In this document: in pieces, positions 33,022 through 44,320 of the stretch
How positions within the stretch are numbered: the stretch's first letter is position 1
Layout of the letters: each line of letters begins with the position of its first letter
Origin: Conus ventricosus
Lineage: Eukaryota; Mollusca; Gastropoda; Neogastropoda; Conidae
DNA: 64,000 nucleotides
Direction of reading: 5' to 3'
Assembly: GCA_018398815.1 (NCBI GenBank)
Contig: CM031595.1
Location: 141,318,614-141,382,613, forward strand
The notes under the pieces: model-generated
What the model saw: only the letters and a program-made list of their open reading frames with translations
The model's database searches: none
What the model was told of the DNA's origin: nothing
Position numbers and translations under genes: made by a program

Positions 33022-35626
33022 CTTTGGGTTGGCTGGTGATACCCAAAGGTACCACAATCTTCCGTACCAAGAATTCAGAGCGGAGGCCATGTGGCCCAAT
33101 ATCTCTGCGTTTGAGCAGTTCTGTCGTGGTGATTTCTGTCTCTGTGGAGATGGTGTTGGTCCCCCCGGCAGGGGCTTGACAGCCAGGTCATCCCAGCGTA
33201 CACAGGCCCACAGAATGTGCAGCTGAAGAGCTGCTGCTGCCAATGAGGACAAAGTCTGTGTACGATAACGCCAAGCTGTTTTGAAGTAGGGGCGCGGACA
33301 TGGATAGATCCAGCCCACATTGTTCATTTTGCAGTTGTAGTTGAATCCAGGCGTCTCCTTGAAGCCTCCCCTACGAGCAAGTTTATTCAGCTCATGAACT
33401 TCTAACACAAAAATGCTTTTCCGCTTGGCTGGAGTCTGAAACTTCTGACACACGGCAGACTGGCTTTTTTCAAGGCTTTGTTCCGTTGTTTAGCTGCAGC
33501 CTTTGCTGAACGAGGCAACTTGAATTTGTCGCAGGTTTTGCGTTGAGGTGGGATCTTGGCACGCAGCTCAGCAGTGCTCATTTTCATGATGGCCTGCATG
33601 AGAGCTTGCTGAGCCTGGGACAATGTGATCCCAGGCCGAGCAGACAATATGTGAGCCACAGACACTGCGTCCTTGATGCCCGGCGGCATTGAGTGGCCCA
33701 CTTTCTCCTTGCTACTCTCACCGTCAGTTTTTGCCTCCCCAGCCTGGGGGTTGGAGGAAGACGAGTTTGGAACAAGAAGGAGGACTTTTTGTCCATCTCT
33801 GTGTTCTCATTGTCTTTGCTTGCTGCCTTAGAAGTGTCTTTCTCTCCTCTTCCTCTGGTGACTTGCTTTTCACAGAATTCAGCAGTTTATCTGATGCTGA
33901 AGAGTTAGAATTCTCCTCTTCTTTGTCCCCTTCAACATCAATCTCTTCGTCATCCATACTGGCATTGGCTGCAGACTTACTACTTTCACTGTCCACATCC
34001 ATTGGCTCTTCTTTCACTGATCTAGCAGTCAGCTCCTCACTACTACCCTGAGAGCTGGAATCTTCATTCATGGCTCCTGCGGTCTGCTCTATTCCACAAT
34101 GCTCCTGCATATTCATTTCATTCTCCTCTTTGACCAACCTTTTAACTTCCTTGTCTGCTTCTGTCTCTACTTCCATGACTACCTCCATTTTCTTGTCAGT
34201 CTCTGCCTCTGTTTTCATGACTGTCTCTTTCTCCAATTTCATGTTTGTGCCCGTCTCCACTTTAGTGTCTGCAGGAGTGTCTTGCTTTCTGTCAGTGTCT
34301 GCCTCTGCCTTCATTCCCACACCCTGAACTGGGCCTCCCTCTGCCTTGATTTCACCTGCCGCATGCTTTTTACCCTCTGAATTGTCTCCTTGTTTGAATA
34401 CAGGATCAGTCTCTCTCTTCGAGTCGAGCTCCACCTTCACTCCCTCTTCTTTCTTCACTTCATTCTCAGTCTTGGGGCGGATGTCTTGTCCTGTACTCTG
34501 TGACAACTGCCTTGCTCTGCAAAGTGGGGAATAGCAAGACTCAGCACCCTGACTCTGACACAGTACAGAGTAACACCCTGAGGAGGAACCCATGGTCAAC
34601 TTCTCTGCAGTTCCAGATGATGATACCTCTGGTTTGCTTTTGTCTTTTTCTGCTTTAGCCAGCTTGGCTTTGTGCTCCAACTTTGTTTTCCAAAGGATCT
34701 GCTGCTCAAGAGCATTCCGCTGCTTGACCTCCACTTCCTCCTGTTTAGTCCTGCGTTCCAGCAAGCCATCCAGTTTGGAATAAGGCTTGGTTACTTTGAG
34801 ATAGTGTGTCCTGCTCACCATGGCCTCACACACATCAATCACCTCACATTCCTTCACTTTTTCTGGCAATTTAGAAAACAATTCTTTAGCCACTTCTGCA
34901 TCTTTCTTGTCAGGGAGGTTACCCCAATGACGTGTGGAAGACAGAAGTCGCTGATGGAGGGGAGATATGGATGAAGAAGAAAGGATCTTAGATGGCTCTA
35001 AAGAGCTCCGCTTCAAGGCAAAAGACAGACTGCTGTCTGCTGCATCTGTCTGAATTGCACAGCTGGTTTGGTCCACAGTCTTTTCCTGGTTGGCACCATC
35101 TACATCCATGCTCTCACAAGTACCCTGTTCTGTGGACCTGTCTTTCCCCTCGGGCTCAACTTGCCCCCTCCATCCCCTGTAGCTGCCACACTGCTGGCAA
35201 TGGAGTGTTGTGCTGCCTCTCCTGTCCTTAAAATGGCTGGATTGTCCTCTGCTGCCTGCTGACAAGAGCCTGTCATGACACTGTCCCCCCTCTCTTTTGC
35301 TGCCTTCTGATCCTCTCCTGTCACTGCCCTGGCCATGTTTTCTGCTGCCTTCTTTTCCCCTGTCACAGTTTTGCCCAAATTGTCTTCTGCTGCCTTTGGG
35401 CAATCCCCCCTTTTCACATCTTGTCCATCAATATCCTCCCCTCCCCCATCCCCACACTTTCCCCGTGACAATTTATAAGCTTTGACACGCCTGTTGCGTA
35501 ACCGGGCGGCCACGCTGCGCAGTCCCACCCCATCCTGAGGGTGAAGTTGCCTGTGCGTGTGCCACTGACCCAGTACCATCCATTGCCAGCTGCCAGCCGG
35601 TACTCTTCTCCTTTCTGCTTCCACAC
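33022..35626 (-). CDS. BPTF: BPTF exon 10: 2.6 kb exon, acidic linker flanked by two conserved blocks, six frame breaks
   Basis: The exon opens VWKQKGEEYRLAAGNGWYWV and, after a break at about 35530-35560, continues DGVGLRSVAARLRNRRVKAY. An acidic linker follows to another break near the five-C run at 35164-35168. The next frame carries ESMDVDG, SKLDGLLERRTKQ, many Lys/Glu/Thr repeats (about 34150-34400) and KEEPMDVDSESSK. Further breaks near 33830-33860, the five-T run at 33786 and the six-T run at 33465 lead to MPPGIKDAVSVAHILSARPG, SIFVLEVHELNKLARRGGF, IYPCPRPYFKTAWRYRTQTL and ILWACVRWDDLAVKPLPGG. A final break at the six-C run 33161-33166 restores STETEITTTELLKRRDIGPH and SEFLVRKIVVPLGITSQPK before donor GTGAGTG. 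Total length, 3n+1, fits both flanking phases. Confidence 0.9.
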
Positions 35627-36019
35627 CTGGGTCCACAAACACATTCATCTTTATGCCTCTTTTAATTCTGCTTCCAGGCATACCCACTCGCACATCTTCA
35701 AACTACTTTGCTTCTACACTTGTGGGCACAAAAAGGAATTTTACTTTTAAAAGTAGTTTCAAAATATACTTACCAGACCAAACAAACGCTTCATCCTCAC
35801 ATGGCGTGGAACACTGCCGTATCATCAAGATTCCCCCACCCCTCCCCCCCAAAAAAAATTGGGAGAACTGAGAGTTAACCTTGCCTCCTTAACCAGCCAG
35901 CCTCAAAGAGTGATTGCTCTTAGTGAGTTCACTTCACTAATTCATCGAACTTGTTCAATTTTCACACTTTTTCCTGACCAAGGTGGGTGAGGATCGTGGG
36001 CCACGTGGGCAATTACTAG

Positions 36020-36235
36020 ACCTCCAAAGCACTGAAGTGCCTCTATAGTTTCAGTCATGTCATGGAGGTAGAATCTACCAAAGGCTGTCTTAATTTCCAG
36101 CCTGCTGCATACTGCGTCACCGTCAATGACTACAATGCTCCACCAGAAGGCAAAACTGGCAGAAACAGACCTGACTTCTTGTGCCCTTACATCCGCTCTG
36201 GGAAAAGAGGTTTCTGGTCACAGATCTAAGACAAG
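36020..36235 (-). pseudogene. Tyrosine recombinase C-terminal remnant
   Basis: The minus strand reads RAQEVRSVSASFAFWWSIVV then FGRFYLHDMTETIEAL. This matches the HEVRALATS/FYLD end of the 893-6116 element: the HxxR box (here Gln for His) and the Tyr of FYL. The missing upstream half lies at 37070-37350, beyond the hAT insertion. Confidence 0.75.
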
Positions 36236-36341
36236 CAAATTGCCTGCCTCAGCCAGGAGCTTTGTTTTGTATTTAGTAATAACATTTCCTCAGCTACACC
36301 TTACAAGGTAGCTTTAAGGGCCCGCCTCTGTTATCCTAAGG

Positions 36342-37061
36342 CAGGGCTTCTGCTGGGGTGAAAATCTTTCCGGTCCCAGGGACCCCTTCATCAGATTTTT
36401 AAGGGTCCCAGGCTAACATTAAGGGGTCCCTACACCACAATAAAAACAACAAAATATACGTCAAAAAATTGCATCCCTGCACGCGCACTGCAATTGTCAG
36501 ACACATCGTCACAATAAAAACAACAAAATAAACATCAAAAGTTGTATCCGTTCTTGATCTTGCTCCTCTGCTACGCTTTTTCGCTTTTGCGACGATGATT
36601 TTGCGACGATGATTTCGTAACCACGCTTCGATAGACATGTTGGAAACAAAGGCTTCGCGGAAATGCCTCTCTCCTGCCGGGAAAATGAAAAGCGTCATCG
36701 TGACATCACATGGCTCAAAGTAGGAAAATTCGGTCAACTGAAAACGATGCTGTGGCCTAGCGTTAAGCTTAGTCGGTCAGCCTCAGCAGACGACAAAAGT
36801 GACCGACGTATGTTGTTAGGAGGCTGCCCTACTCGCTTTGTTACTGTTCAAACTTGAAAAGGGATGGGTTCGGTCCAAAGTGTAGCAGACCTACGATGTT
36901 ACGGCACCCAACTTACGATGTTGAAGGCAGTCTTTTCTCACTTTATGTCTGACTTCACCAAAATTTGAAGGGTCCCTGGGGACCCCTTACACGGACACCC
37001 AGCCGTCCTGTAGAGTTTTAATGCATACTGTACGCAATTTTTTGCGTTTTCAGAAGCCCTG
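36342..37061. mobile_element. Non-autonomous hAT-like transposon, 720 bp, 5-bp target duplication
   Basis: Perfect 11-bp inverted termini CAGGGCTTCTG (36342-36352 and 37051-37061) are flanked by direct repeats TAAGG (36337-36341 and 37062-37066). The interior has subterminal GGGTCCC/GGGACCC motifs (36373-36435 and 36967-36990). No transposase motif is left. It interrupts the tyrosine recombinase of the older DIRS copy, giving a clear order of insertion. Confidence 0.85.
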
Positions 37062-37069
37062 TAAGGTAC

Positions 37070-37350
37070 ATCTTCAGTGCTATGACAGGACAGTTAAACC
37101 TGCTCCACCTTCAATCGCTTGAGCCTAGGACTGGATGAAGAAGGGGCCAGTGAAGGCAAGGTTATCAATGACTCCTGCTCTTCAGGCTTGAAATTTTGGC
37201 TAGGGTAAAAGGGCCAGCAGAGAGGGTGACTGAGCCATCATCGTATCACTTCAGGCCAAAGCCAAGTACAAAATAGGTTCTGAGAGCAAGGTCTGACAAG
37301 AGCATTACACAAGTGGCTCAAAGTCACCTGAGGCCAGATATTCCAGGACT
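37070..37350 (-). pseudogene. Tyrosine recombinase middle remnant
   Basis: Minus-strand pieces VTLSHLCNALVRPCSQNLFC and NFKPEEQESLITLPSLAPSS correspond to the catalytic-domain stretch before the HxxR box in DIRS recombinases (compare FLAKNQEPGTPSPSLVI in the other element). Stops interrupt it. Confidence 0.6.
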
Positions 37351-37499
37351 AGTGATACACTCCACTTGGGCACTTACTGGTTCTAACAGTTCCCTACGAC
37401 CAGTGCACAACTAGTTCTCAAAGGAATGGTTCATTGCTGATGTCAAGATCTCTCCTCATAAGTTTGACGGTTTCAGCAATGACGGACCTGAACCCCTAC

Positions 37500-37700
37500 A
37501 TGCTGCCAGGGCTACCATTTGTACTGACAGACAGGGGGTCCCAGGGACTCCTTCACTGATGCTATAGAGGGTCCCAGAGGGGGTATAGAGAGTCCCCATG
37601 AACAAAATTAACCAATACAGAAAATGTAGTATTTCTTGCTTTTTTAATTATCGGCTTGATAATCTGAACATTTCAGAGTAAATGAATCTCTCTCTCTCTT

Positions 37701-37733
<33 letters not shown>

Positions 37734-38310
37734 GAAAACATTTCTTAAAAAAAAACATTTCTTGTGAGGTGGTGTTGCTGTAGATATTTCTTTAGGAATC
37801 GACAATTCACTGTCTGTAGCATCTTCAGAAGATGTTTTCTTTGCGTTTTTTAGGAGCGCCCAACCACTGATGCAACAACATATTTGCGAGATGCGATAGC
37901 CGTGAACTTCCCTTCTGCTTCGTTCGCCTAGGCTTGTGCACGCGATTGTTACAACTTGTGAGTCATCGAATTGGTTCATTAGTGGCGGCGGGCGCCACAG
38001 TCTGAATAAGTCAGCCGGTCGACTGAGTAACCGTTCAGTGACGTGGGCCACAAGGTGAGCCTATCAGTGTTTACGCAGCTTCTCGGCTTACTGTACTTTC
38101 GCGGGCACACGCTGTCCTGAATTTGACGGCAGGCAATCGCGCGCGAAGCTTGTGGTGTGCTCAGCTTTGATCACTGACTGCGGCACGTTTTAGGGTTTGC
38201 CTGATTTTGTAGTGCGTCCCGCAGGACTCGCTACACGTTTTGTTAGTGCGTCCTTTTTGCTCATAGTGCGTCATAGACGCACATATGTGCGTCATTGGGA
38301 GCCCCGTGCT
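37500..38310. mobile_element. Possible further hAT-like remnant
   Basis: GGGGGTCCCAGGGACTCCTT and GAGGGTCCC (37537-37580) resemble the subterminal motifs of the 36342 element. At the other end AGTGCGTCATAGACGCACAT is an imperfect palindrome followed by GGGAGCCCCGTGCTG, which read in reverse is a CAGCACGGGGCTC-type terminus. Inverted termini and target duplication were not confirmed. A CT microsatellite (37687-37733) lies inside. Confidence 0.4.
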
Positions 38311-38489
38311 GCATCGATTGTATCATGCTATCGGCAGTAAGAAAAATGCCTCTGAAGGCAGAGTGGAAACTAGAAGAATCACAAAGAGCTTGAAGAATTG
38401 TTTTTCAAGCAAATTCTAAAAAACGATGGTAATAAACCTTCCTTTACATATCAGTGATACTCATACATAATATCCAAACATCCACGCCC

Positions 38490-38493
38490 AACC

Positions 38494-38526
<33 letters not shown>

Positions 38527-38760
38527 CTCTCTCTTCTCAAATGCACACACACATTTATTCACCAACGCATACACTCACACAGTAATACACTGTCACACAC
38601 ACACTGATACACAGAGTGACACACTTTGAATTAACAAAAAACCAACTAAACAAATCCAGTCACACATATAAATATGGACACTGTGACAGAAACACACACG
38701 CACACACTGCACTGTCATAAACGCACATACAGACACACAGCACACACACACATACTATTT
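38490..38760. repeat. C homopolymer and AC-rich block
   Basis: A C run of about 26 at 38500-38525 is followed by scattered ACACAC repeats to 38760. Long C runs are likely mis-sized in the assembly. Confidence 0.8.
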
Positions 38761-38879
38761 TAATAGTCTATACACACAAAGTATCCACAAGGTGAACAGT
38801 GCTGTCAAATTCAGGGTGCTTTTGTTAATAATCAGTTAAAACTGTCCGAGAGTTCTGAGGTACTGACTGAAGTTTGTCC

Positions 38880-39130
38880 AATGCCTTTATTTTTTGTCCC
38901 TCACTCTAAGCTGCTTGGGACATGGATCCCATGGCAGTACGGAAAAAATCTGACGCTTGAAATGTATGCAATCCAGCTTAACTTGCTCATGTCAGCACAA
39001 ATGGTGTGCGACCACGGAGGAAAAGCAAAGGAACCCCAGACTTCAATCAAGCTAGTTGAAACAAGGCTGAAGTGGGACATGAAAGTCTGGGTCATAGATA
39101 TTAGGGTGTCCTGGGTGTTGCTCAGGGTCC
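38880..39130 (-). pseudogene. DIRS-like RNase H remnant
   Basis: The minus-strand reading STSLIEVWGSFAFPPWSHT aligns loosely with the DASxxGWGAxx core of RNase H in the related elements, at the expected distance after the reverse transcriptase. It is heavily decayed and only supported by its context. Confidence 0.45.
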
Positions 39131-39239
39131 ACTAAAGGAGACAGAGACGAGGCTCTGTAGCTGCTGAAGCTAATCTGATCATTGCCTGCAGACTGTAAGG
39201 AGACACAGATTGAGACTACAGAAGGAACTGAGCAAAGAA

Positions 39240-39770
39240 CTAAACCTTTCTAACTCTGAGTCCGGAAGAAAAACCAGATTCCAATTCATCAAGAAATGCA
39301 TGCCTGGGTAAACAAAATCCTGAGAGGGAACCCTGTTTGACTTCTCGATGTTCACTACAAGGCCCAGCCAAGAGAGGGTCTGCTTGAGAGTTGCAAGATC
39401 CTTGGCAAGCATCCCTGAATCCTTGTTCTTTGGACAAGGTCATCCCGGTAGTTAGACGACACTGACTGTTTATCTCATTACAGATCGACCGTGTTCATCA
39501 CCCTAGTGAACAATTATGGGCTGACAGACAGATTGAAAGGGAGGACTTTGAAAGACAAGAACCTCACCTGAAAGGCAAAGCAAAGGTACCTATACTATAG
39601 GACAAATTCTGAATGGCAATGTTAACAGAAGCACCTGTGAGGTCGAGGTATACAGCCCGGTCTCCAATAAGAATGGAAGAACACAACCTTTGGACTGACT
39701 CTACGGCAAACTTTGGTGGAGAAAGAAACCAATTCAGGCTGCTAAGAAACTCCACTATCCATGTCTTCTA
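39240..39770 (-). pseudogene. DIRS-like reverse transcriptase remnant
   Basis: On the minus strand, DRAVYLDLTGASVNIAIQNL (about 39650-39590) is a decayed motif A (usually a DLxDAYxHIPI pattern). FKVLPFNLSVSP with LFTRVM (about 39560-39500) is the LPFGL-type box. DLATLKQTLSWLGLVVNIEK and SNRVPSQDFVYPGMHF (about 39395-39290) are the conserved thumb-proximal region (LGLxxNxEKSxxxPSQ). Several stops intervene. Confidence 0.78.
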
Positions 39771-39780
39771 TGCTATTCAT

Positions 39781-40123
39781 ACTATCATTTTCCCTAACTC
39801 ATGCCAGAATCCCTAAGGTACCTGTCTATCATACAATACAGACTATACTTTAACTAAGGATGGGGAACAGCAGAAAAAGGAGGGGAAAAAAACACTGAAA
39901 ACCAGGTCAGGGTAATGAGACCAATTCAGCGGCTCTGGTGGGCTGCAAGGGCAACATCAGGGGGGTGGAGTCCCTGGAGTCAAATTGGTTCTTCCTTTTT
40001 AAGGTCTGAGGAGGCCTCTCCTGGGCTGTCATGTATTTTTATCTGGGTGGGGGTGGAGGTGTTGGCAATAATTCAGTCTTGAACTCAAGACTAATACATA
40101 TACTTTTTTTCTATTAAAACACA

Positions 40124-40162
<39 letters not shown>

Positions 40163-40589
40163 ACACTACTGATGTATCCCATAAATTTGCATACAAATAT
40201 CTATCATGTAGGACCTGTGAGGCGAATGGGTAAGCAAAGCACCATGGCAGAAACGATCTGTGATCACATTTGACTCCATTCATAAATTTTACTTATTCAA
40301 CTATACCTACTCTCACATAAACACAGACCGTTTACTATAAAAAAAATCAACATGTTTGATATTGTTAAGTTAGTGAAGTCATCCCCGTTTCTAGAGGCTC
40401 AGGATAATGTAATTACAGATTGCTACAGATGACATCTTTTACATGTACCAGACATTATGCCTTGCTGAGTGTCCACCTAGCTAATGAGATTGCCAGTTCC
40501 TCCTTTGCTTCTCTAGTCTTTTCTACTTAGGATATCCACACCCATTTCCACTAATACTTACATCAAGAAAGAATGGCCTTATTGCCGTT
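39781..40589. other. Intron 9, middle part
   Basis: An AC microsatellite at 40122-40158. Otherwise nothing recognisable. Confidence 0.55.
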
Positions 40590-40795
40590 AAGCACCACAC
40601 CTTTGGTGTGTTTTTAAACAACATATTTCTATCTGTGTGCCAACAAGGCACAGAAATAAACCATTTAAGAACAAACCAGGGGATGATGCACAAGCACCAT
40701 ACCTTTGGTATGTTCCTAAAAGGTGTATTTCTATCTGTATGTCTACCAGGCAAAGAAATTAACCATTTAAGAACAAACTAAGGGATGATGATCAA
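40590..40795 (+). repeat. Two-copy tandem repeat, period ~102
   Basis: AGCACCACACCTTTGGTGTG... and AGCACCATACCTTTGGTATG... start at 40591 and 40693. Both copies end AACCATTTAAGAACAAAC and GGGATGATG, and within each the ACACCTTTGGTGT piece is a small palindrome. Confidence 0.8.
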
Positions 40796-41159
40796 GATAA
40801 CACCAAGAGTCATCACAAATTACTACAATCAACAGCGAAGTCATGATGCAAATAAAGCCTCTGGAGTGCACAACTGTGGGGAATACAGAATGCAAACACA
40901 AAAATCATTTGTGAAACACACCACTTGAGGAGTCCACTTATTGAGAATATCTGCTGATACCACATGAGAATAACTGATTTTTCTCTGTTTCAGGGTCATC
41001 CCCACCTCCCCCCCCCCACCCCACCACCCCCCACCTCCATCACTACCCTCCCGCCCACCTCCACCCCACCCCCCTCTCCAAGCAGAAAACGTTTTTCTTG
41101 GCACAAAACAGAAAATCACAGTAACGTGGAAAAATCCCCACAGTACACTTTTCATTAAT

Positions 41160-41637
41160 GTCGGACCCATTTCAGACTAGACTCTGAAAACGTCAAAGCC
41201 CCAGCAGTACATTTTGTGAACGATGCATACAAACTAGACTTTACACTGATATATAAGCTGCACATGTATGTCAAATTTATCATGCAGTATAGAATGTATT
41301 TTGCACCGACAGGTACAGGAACCCCAGAGGTATGCCATCTCTCTCATACAATAAATACTAAACTTAGCATAGACTGATTTTGTAGCCCCTGAGGGATGGA
41401 TTTTGTAGCGCCTGAGGAATGCATTTCTACAACATAATGTAGACCATACAACACGCTGACGTTGATGCCCAAGGGATAAATCATAACTAACACGCAGCGC
41501 AACTAAAACTTTGCACCGATTAATGTTAAAGCCCTAATGCATGTGATGACTACCATGTAGTGTAGAATATACTTCCTACTGAGTCAGAGTCCCAAAGATA
41601 CATGATGTCTAACATGCAATACTTGACACCAACTCAC
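41160..41637 (-). repeat. Degenerate ~60-bp tandem array at the donor side of intron 9
   Basis: Units begin at about 41240, 41302, 41366, 41450, 41512, 41576 and 41625, each with a GCACCGAC/ACGCTGAC start, a TTgAgtCCCaAgGGATaCAT core and an AACATGCAGTGTAGAATAT-like end. The last unit runs into exon 9 (GTTTGAGTCCAAGTGGATAC, 41643-41662). Confidence 0.6.
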
Positions 41638-41780
41638 CTGATGTTTGAGTCCAAGTGGATACTTTATCCACACAAAAGGTTTTCCTTCATCTTCCTCTTC
41701 TTTCCTCTTCCTTGCTTCTTTCTCTCGTTTCTTCTGCTCTTCACGTTCCGCACTTGTAATTCGGCTCATCCGTGTATGAC
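41638..41780 (-). CDS. BPTF: BPTF exon 9: basic helix and VWIKYPLGLKHQ motif
   Basis: The acceptor GAGCAG is followed by HTRMSRITSAEREEQKKREK, a Lys/Glu-rich helix, then KPFVWIKYPLGLKHQ. It aligns with vertebrate HTRLHRMTSIEREEKEK and TWVKYTFPVKHQ. It is 143 bases, phase 1 in and phase 0 out, so the join to exon 10 gives KHQ-VWKQKGEEYR exactly as in the family. The donor GTGAGTTGG at 41637 lies inside a degenerate 60-bp tandem array that fills the start of intron 9. Confidence 0.94.
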
Positions 41781-42724
41781 CTGCTCAAACACATCTCTTG
41801 TTCAGAAAAGATCATAAAATTACTTGTTCAAAAACATCTTTAGAAAAAAAAAAAGTCTACACACACAGATACACACGTACTTGTTCATTAAAAAAAAAAT
41901 TACAAACTTTGTCAAAGTTAAAGGAGTAAAAACCTTGTTCACCAGGAATGCAGACCTGTTTATAACAGTTAACACTGCTGTAGATGTACCTTTCCCTAAT
42001 AGAAAAGAAAAAAAAGAGTGCTTATTCTACAAAGTATGCATTCAATTTCAAAATTTGTGTAAATGCAACAAGGGTGTGTTGGGAAGGGTTTGGGGGATTC
42101 ATTTTCCCCTGCCACCACACAGCAGAGCAACTGCATTGCACTTAGTATAGTAAAAAAGAATTTAAAAAAAAAAAAAGGTTCTTCTGACACAAATCTCTGT
42201 CACATCCGGTTCATCAGCGTACTTTCACACAAATTCATGTTCTCTTGCCAGCTTCTCAATATTCATGGGCCTTTAGTCCTTGCTGTTGTTCCTGCATCTG
42301 CACATTGTTGAAGTACACACAGCCAGACATTATTTCATATGTGCGAGTTAGTAAGAGCTGTCACTCTTTGGTCAAAGCACTTAAAATGGCACATAAAAAA
42401 AACCCACCATGGTTATACTCTGCAAGAGTGACTGCTGCTTAAGAATTCTGTTGTGTTTTTTTTTGTTTGCTTTTTCTCTTAGTTTTTTGTTGTTTGTTTT
42501 TTGGTTAGTTCACCGCCATTTCACCAAATGTCAAGATTGTATAGGTAAACTGGTTTGGACATGGTATTCTAATTGTGATCAATCTATAGAATTGTTTTTC
42601 ACTGGTGCTATTTCTGCCCATCCACCAAGGGCACATGCATTCACCAATACCCAAATATACCCATTTAAACACATATGTCCATACATACACAACTAAGTAA
42701 ACAGATACAGATAAACAATCTTAC
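41781..42724. other. Intron 8
   Basis: About 940 bases with poly-A runs (41839-41852, 41889-41899, 42160-42178) but no gene or recognisable element. Confidence 0.55.
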
Positions 42725-43108
42725 CAAGAGATTCATGCCAGACAGGATTGAAGAGCACGGGTTTCATGCACGTTTCCAGAATGGCCAGCGCCAGAGCAAA
42801 GTCCTGAGCACTTTGACACATGTGCACAGCTTTCTGCCAGTTCTGACGGTGGATGCTCCAGTTAGGATGCAGGAAGGCTGCAGGAATGTTGTTCTCCAGC
42901 TGAATGATGCTCAGTCGTAGTGTAGTCATGATGATAGACCGATTCCCATATACTGACCCATTCCACTTGAACTCGCTGGCCTGAGTGAGTGAGAACTTGT
43001 GGGAGAGGTGACGTCTTTTGTCTCGCTCCTCATTGTGTTGATGTTTGTTAAGGGCAAGGGTGTTGGTGGAATACTGGTTCTGGTAGGACTTGTAGCCTCC
43101 CTCCATAC
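42725..43108 (-). CDS. BPTF: BPTF exon 8: conserved NQYSTN-EFKWNGSV-ALAILE block
   Basis: This is a clean exon with acceptor TGTGTAG and donor GTAAGATTG. It reads YQNQYSTNTLALNKHQHNEE, then RRHLSHKFSLT, EFKWNGSVYGNR, TTLRLSIIQLENNIPAAFLH, PNWSIHRQNWQKAVHMC and QDFALALAILETCMKPVLFN, finishing HESLG. Every segment aligns without gaps to the same region of vertebrate BPTF as I recall it, making this the most strongly conserved stretch outside the PHD and DDT domains. It is thought to belong to the WHIM-type region following the DDT domain that contacts the ISWI ATPase; that assignment is family knowledge and not visible in the sequence. Confidence 0.95.
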
Positions 43109-44099
43109 CTACACAATATTATACAATGTACAGGTGGAAAGCCTCTATTCCTGTGCACAAAGTCCTACAATTAATACTATCAGTTCTTGCATAAATCATA
43201 GCATTTCTCCAGTTTTCAACCCCAATCCTGAAGAAAACTTACAAACACACGAGAATACTGACTCTATTATAAATTTGAGCCAAATTTCTTGGTATGCACT
43301 CTACATATCACAAATAAAAACACACTGAAATGATGATTCTATAACAACTTCTGAATTAATTAAGTCCTTGATAAGTACTCTACTTCTTGCAGCTCCCAAC
43401 TGCACACAAACTCCCTATCTATCACTGTACATATCTTCTTCCCTCCCCATCTGTCACTCATGTGCTCCTTGTCTTTTCAAAGTGCAACTGTTATTTACTC
43501 TGTTTCATCACAACTGTGTATGAAAAAAATTAATGTGTCACATGATATCCTTTCAAATTCATTACAAAACTGTATCCACTTAACACTGCTGAGACATCAG
43601 CGTTATATTCCTTTTTTCATCACTAACAGTGAGACAATTGTACATCACTTTGGTGTCACTATCACACAGTTCTCTCACTGGAATGTCGGTTATAATACAG
43701 ATCACACTATCCCTGTGTGATCACCAACTTTGTCTGTCTCACAGCACTGCTGTATTACAACTCACACTCTCCCTATGTCATCACCATCTTTGTCCGTCTC
43801 ACCGCACTGGTATACTATATCAAGTGCTGTACTATTGTTGTATACTGTAGAGCATCACCAATGTGTGTGCCGTGTTTTATAAGGCACAGTGTTTACATGC
43901 TAACTTATGTTGTCTCTACTGTTACGATGTTATGCACTGTCCTACATTACTCTGTATGATACTAGGTTGTTCTCTGCTGTATTTTGTCATGTATTCTGTG
44001 TTGTATATAGTCACTCAGTGCTTTGACATGAAATACAGTATTGCGAATCACCGTCTCATGCCCACTATGTTCTAAATATTAATCAGCAAACCACCTTAC
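43109..44099. repeat. Intron 7, with a diverged ~64-bp tandem repeat
   Basis: ATCACCAACTTTGTCTGTCT and ATCACCATCTTTGTCCGTCT (43720 and 43784) begin two clear units. Weaker relatives precede and follow (43640-44060). No coding sequence. Confidence 0.5.
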
Positions 44100-44320
44100 C
44101 CAGTCTGTAGAACTGTGAGGTAGACAAAGTAGAAGAGGTGACCTCTTTACTACGAGTGACACGACTGATTTCTCCATCTTTGTTGATGAACAGCACATCG
44201 TCTGTGGATGTTTTGCTTGTCATCTTGACGGAGGCTGTGGTCGTGGTCACAGAGTCAGTGAACAGCTTGGGGGTCAGGGAGCTGTCTTGGAGCGAGTCAA
44301 GATCCGCCGCGTCTCCAGAC
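44100..44320 (-). CDS. BPTF: BPTF exon 7: VLFINKDGEISR block, one frameshift
   Basis: The acceptor ATTTTCAG opens at 44320 in phase 1 with GLETRRILTRSK, similar to the TRIITRLRNPDSKL motif of vertebrate BPTF. At about 44275-44300 the match moves to another frame: DSSLTPKLFTDSVTTTTASV, then DDVLFINKDGEISRVTRSKE, matching EVLVVNSQGEISRLSTKKE. It ends STSQFYRLG before donor GTAAGG at 44099. The exon is one base out of the length required by its flanking phases, which supports a single indel. The joint to exon 8 (L-G-M-E-G-G-Y-K) is exact. Confidence 0.85.

Larger units (their letters stand above)
35960..39780 (-). mobile_element. Decayed DIRS-type element in intron 9, interrupted by other insertions
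   Basis: Read on the minus strand, a reverse transcriptase (39770-39240), an RNase H remnant (39130-38880) and a tyrosine recombinase (37350-37070, continued at 36230-36020) appear in the canonical order. All are full of stops and frame changes. The recombinase is split by the hAT-like element at 36342-37061, and another insertion probably occupies 37500-38310. Terminal repeats were not found. Confidence 0.75.

Noticed and set aside
34070..34783. Plus-strand hydrophobic open frames opposite exon 10
   Set aside because: Antisense of Lys/Glu/Thr-rich BPTF sequence produces Phe/Leu/Ser-rich shadows.
37644..38051. Minus-strand 135-codon open frame as a host gene
   Set aside because: It ends in a CT microsatellite, lies among transposon remnants and shows no recognisable domain; kept only as part of a possible hAT remnant.
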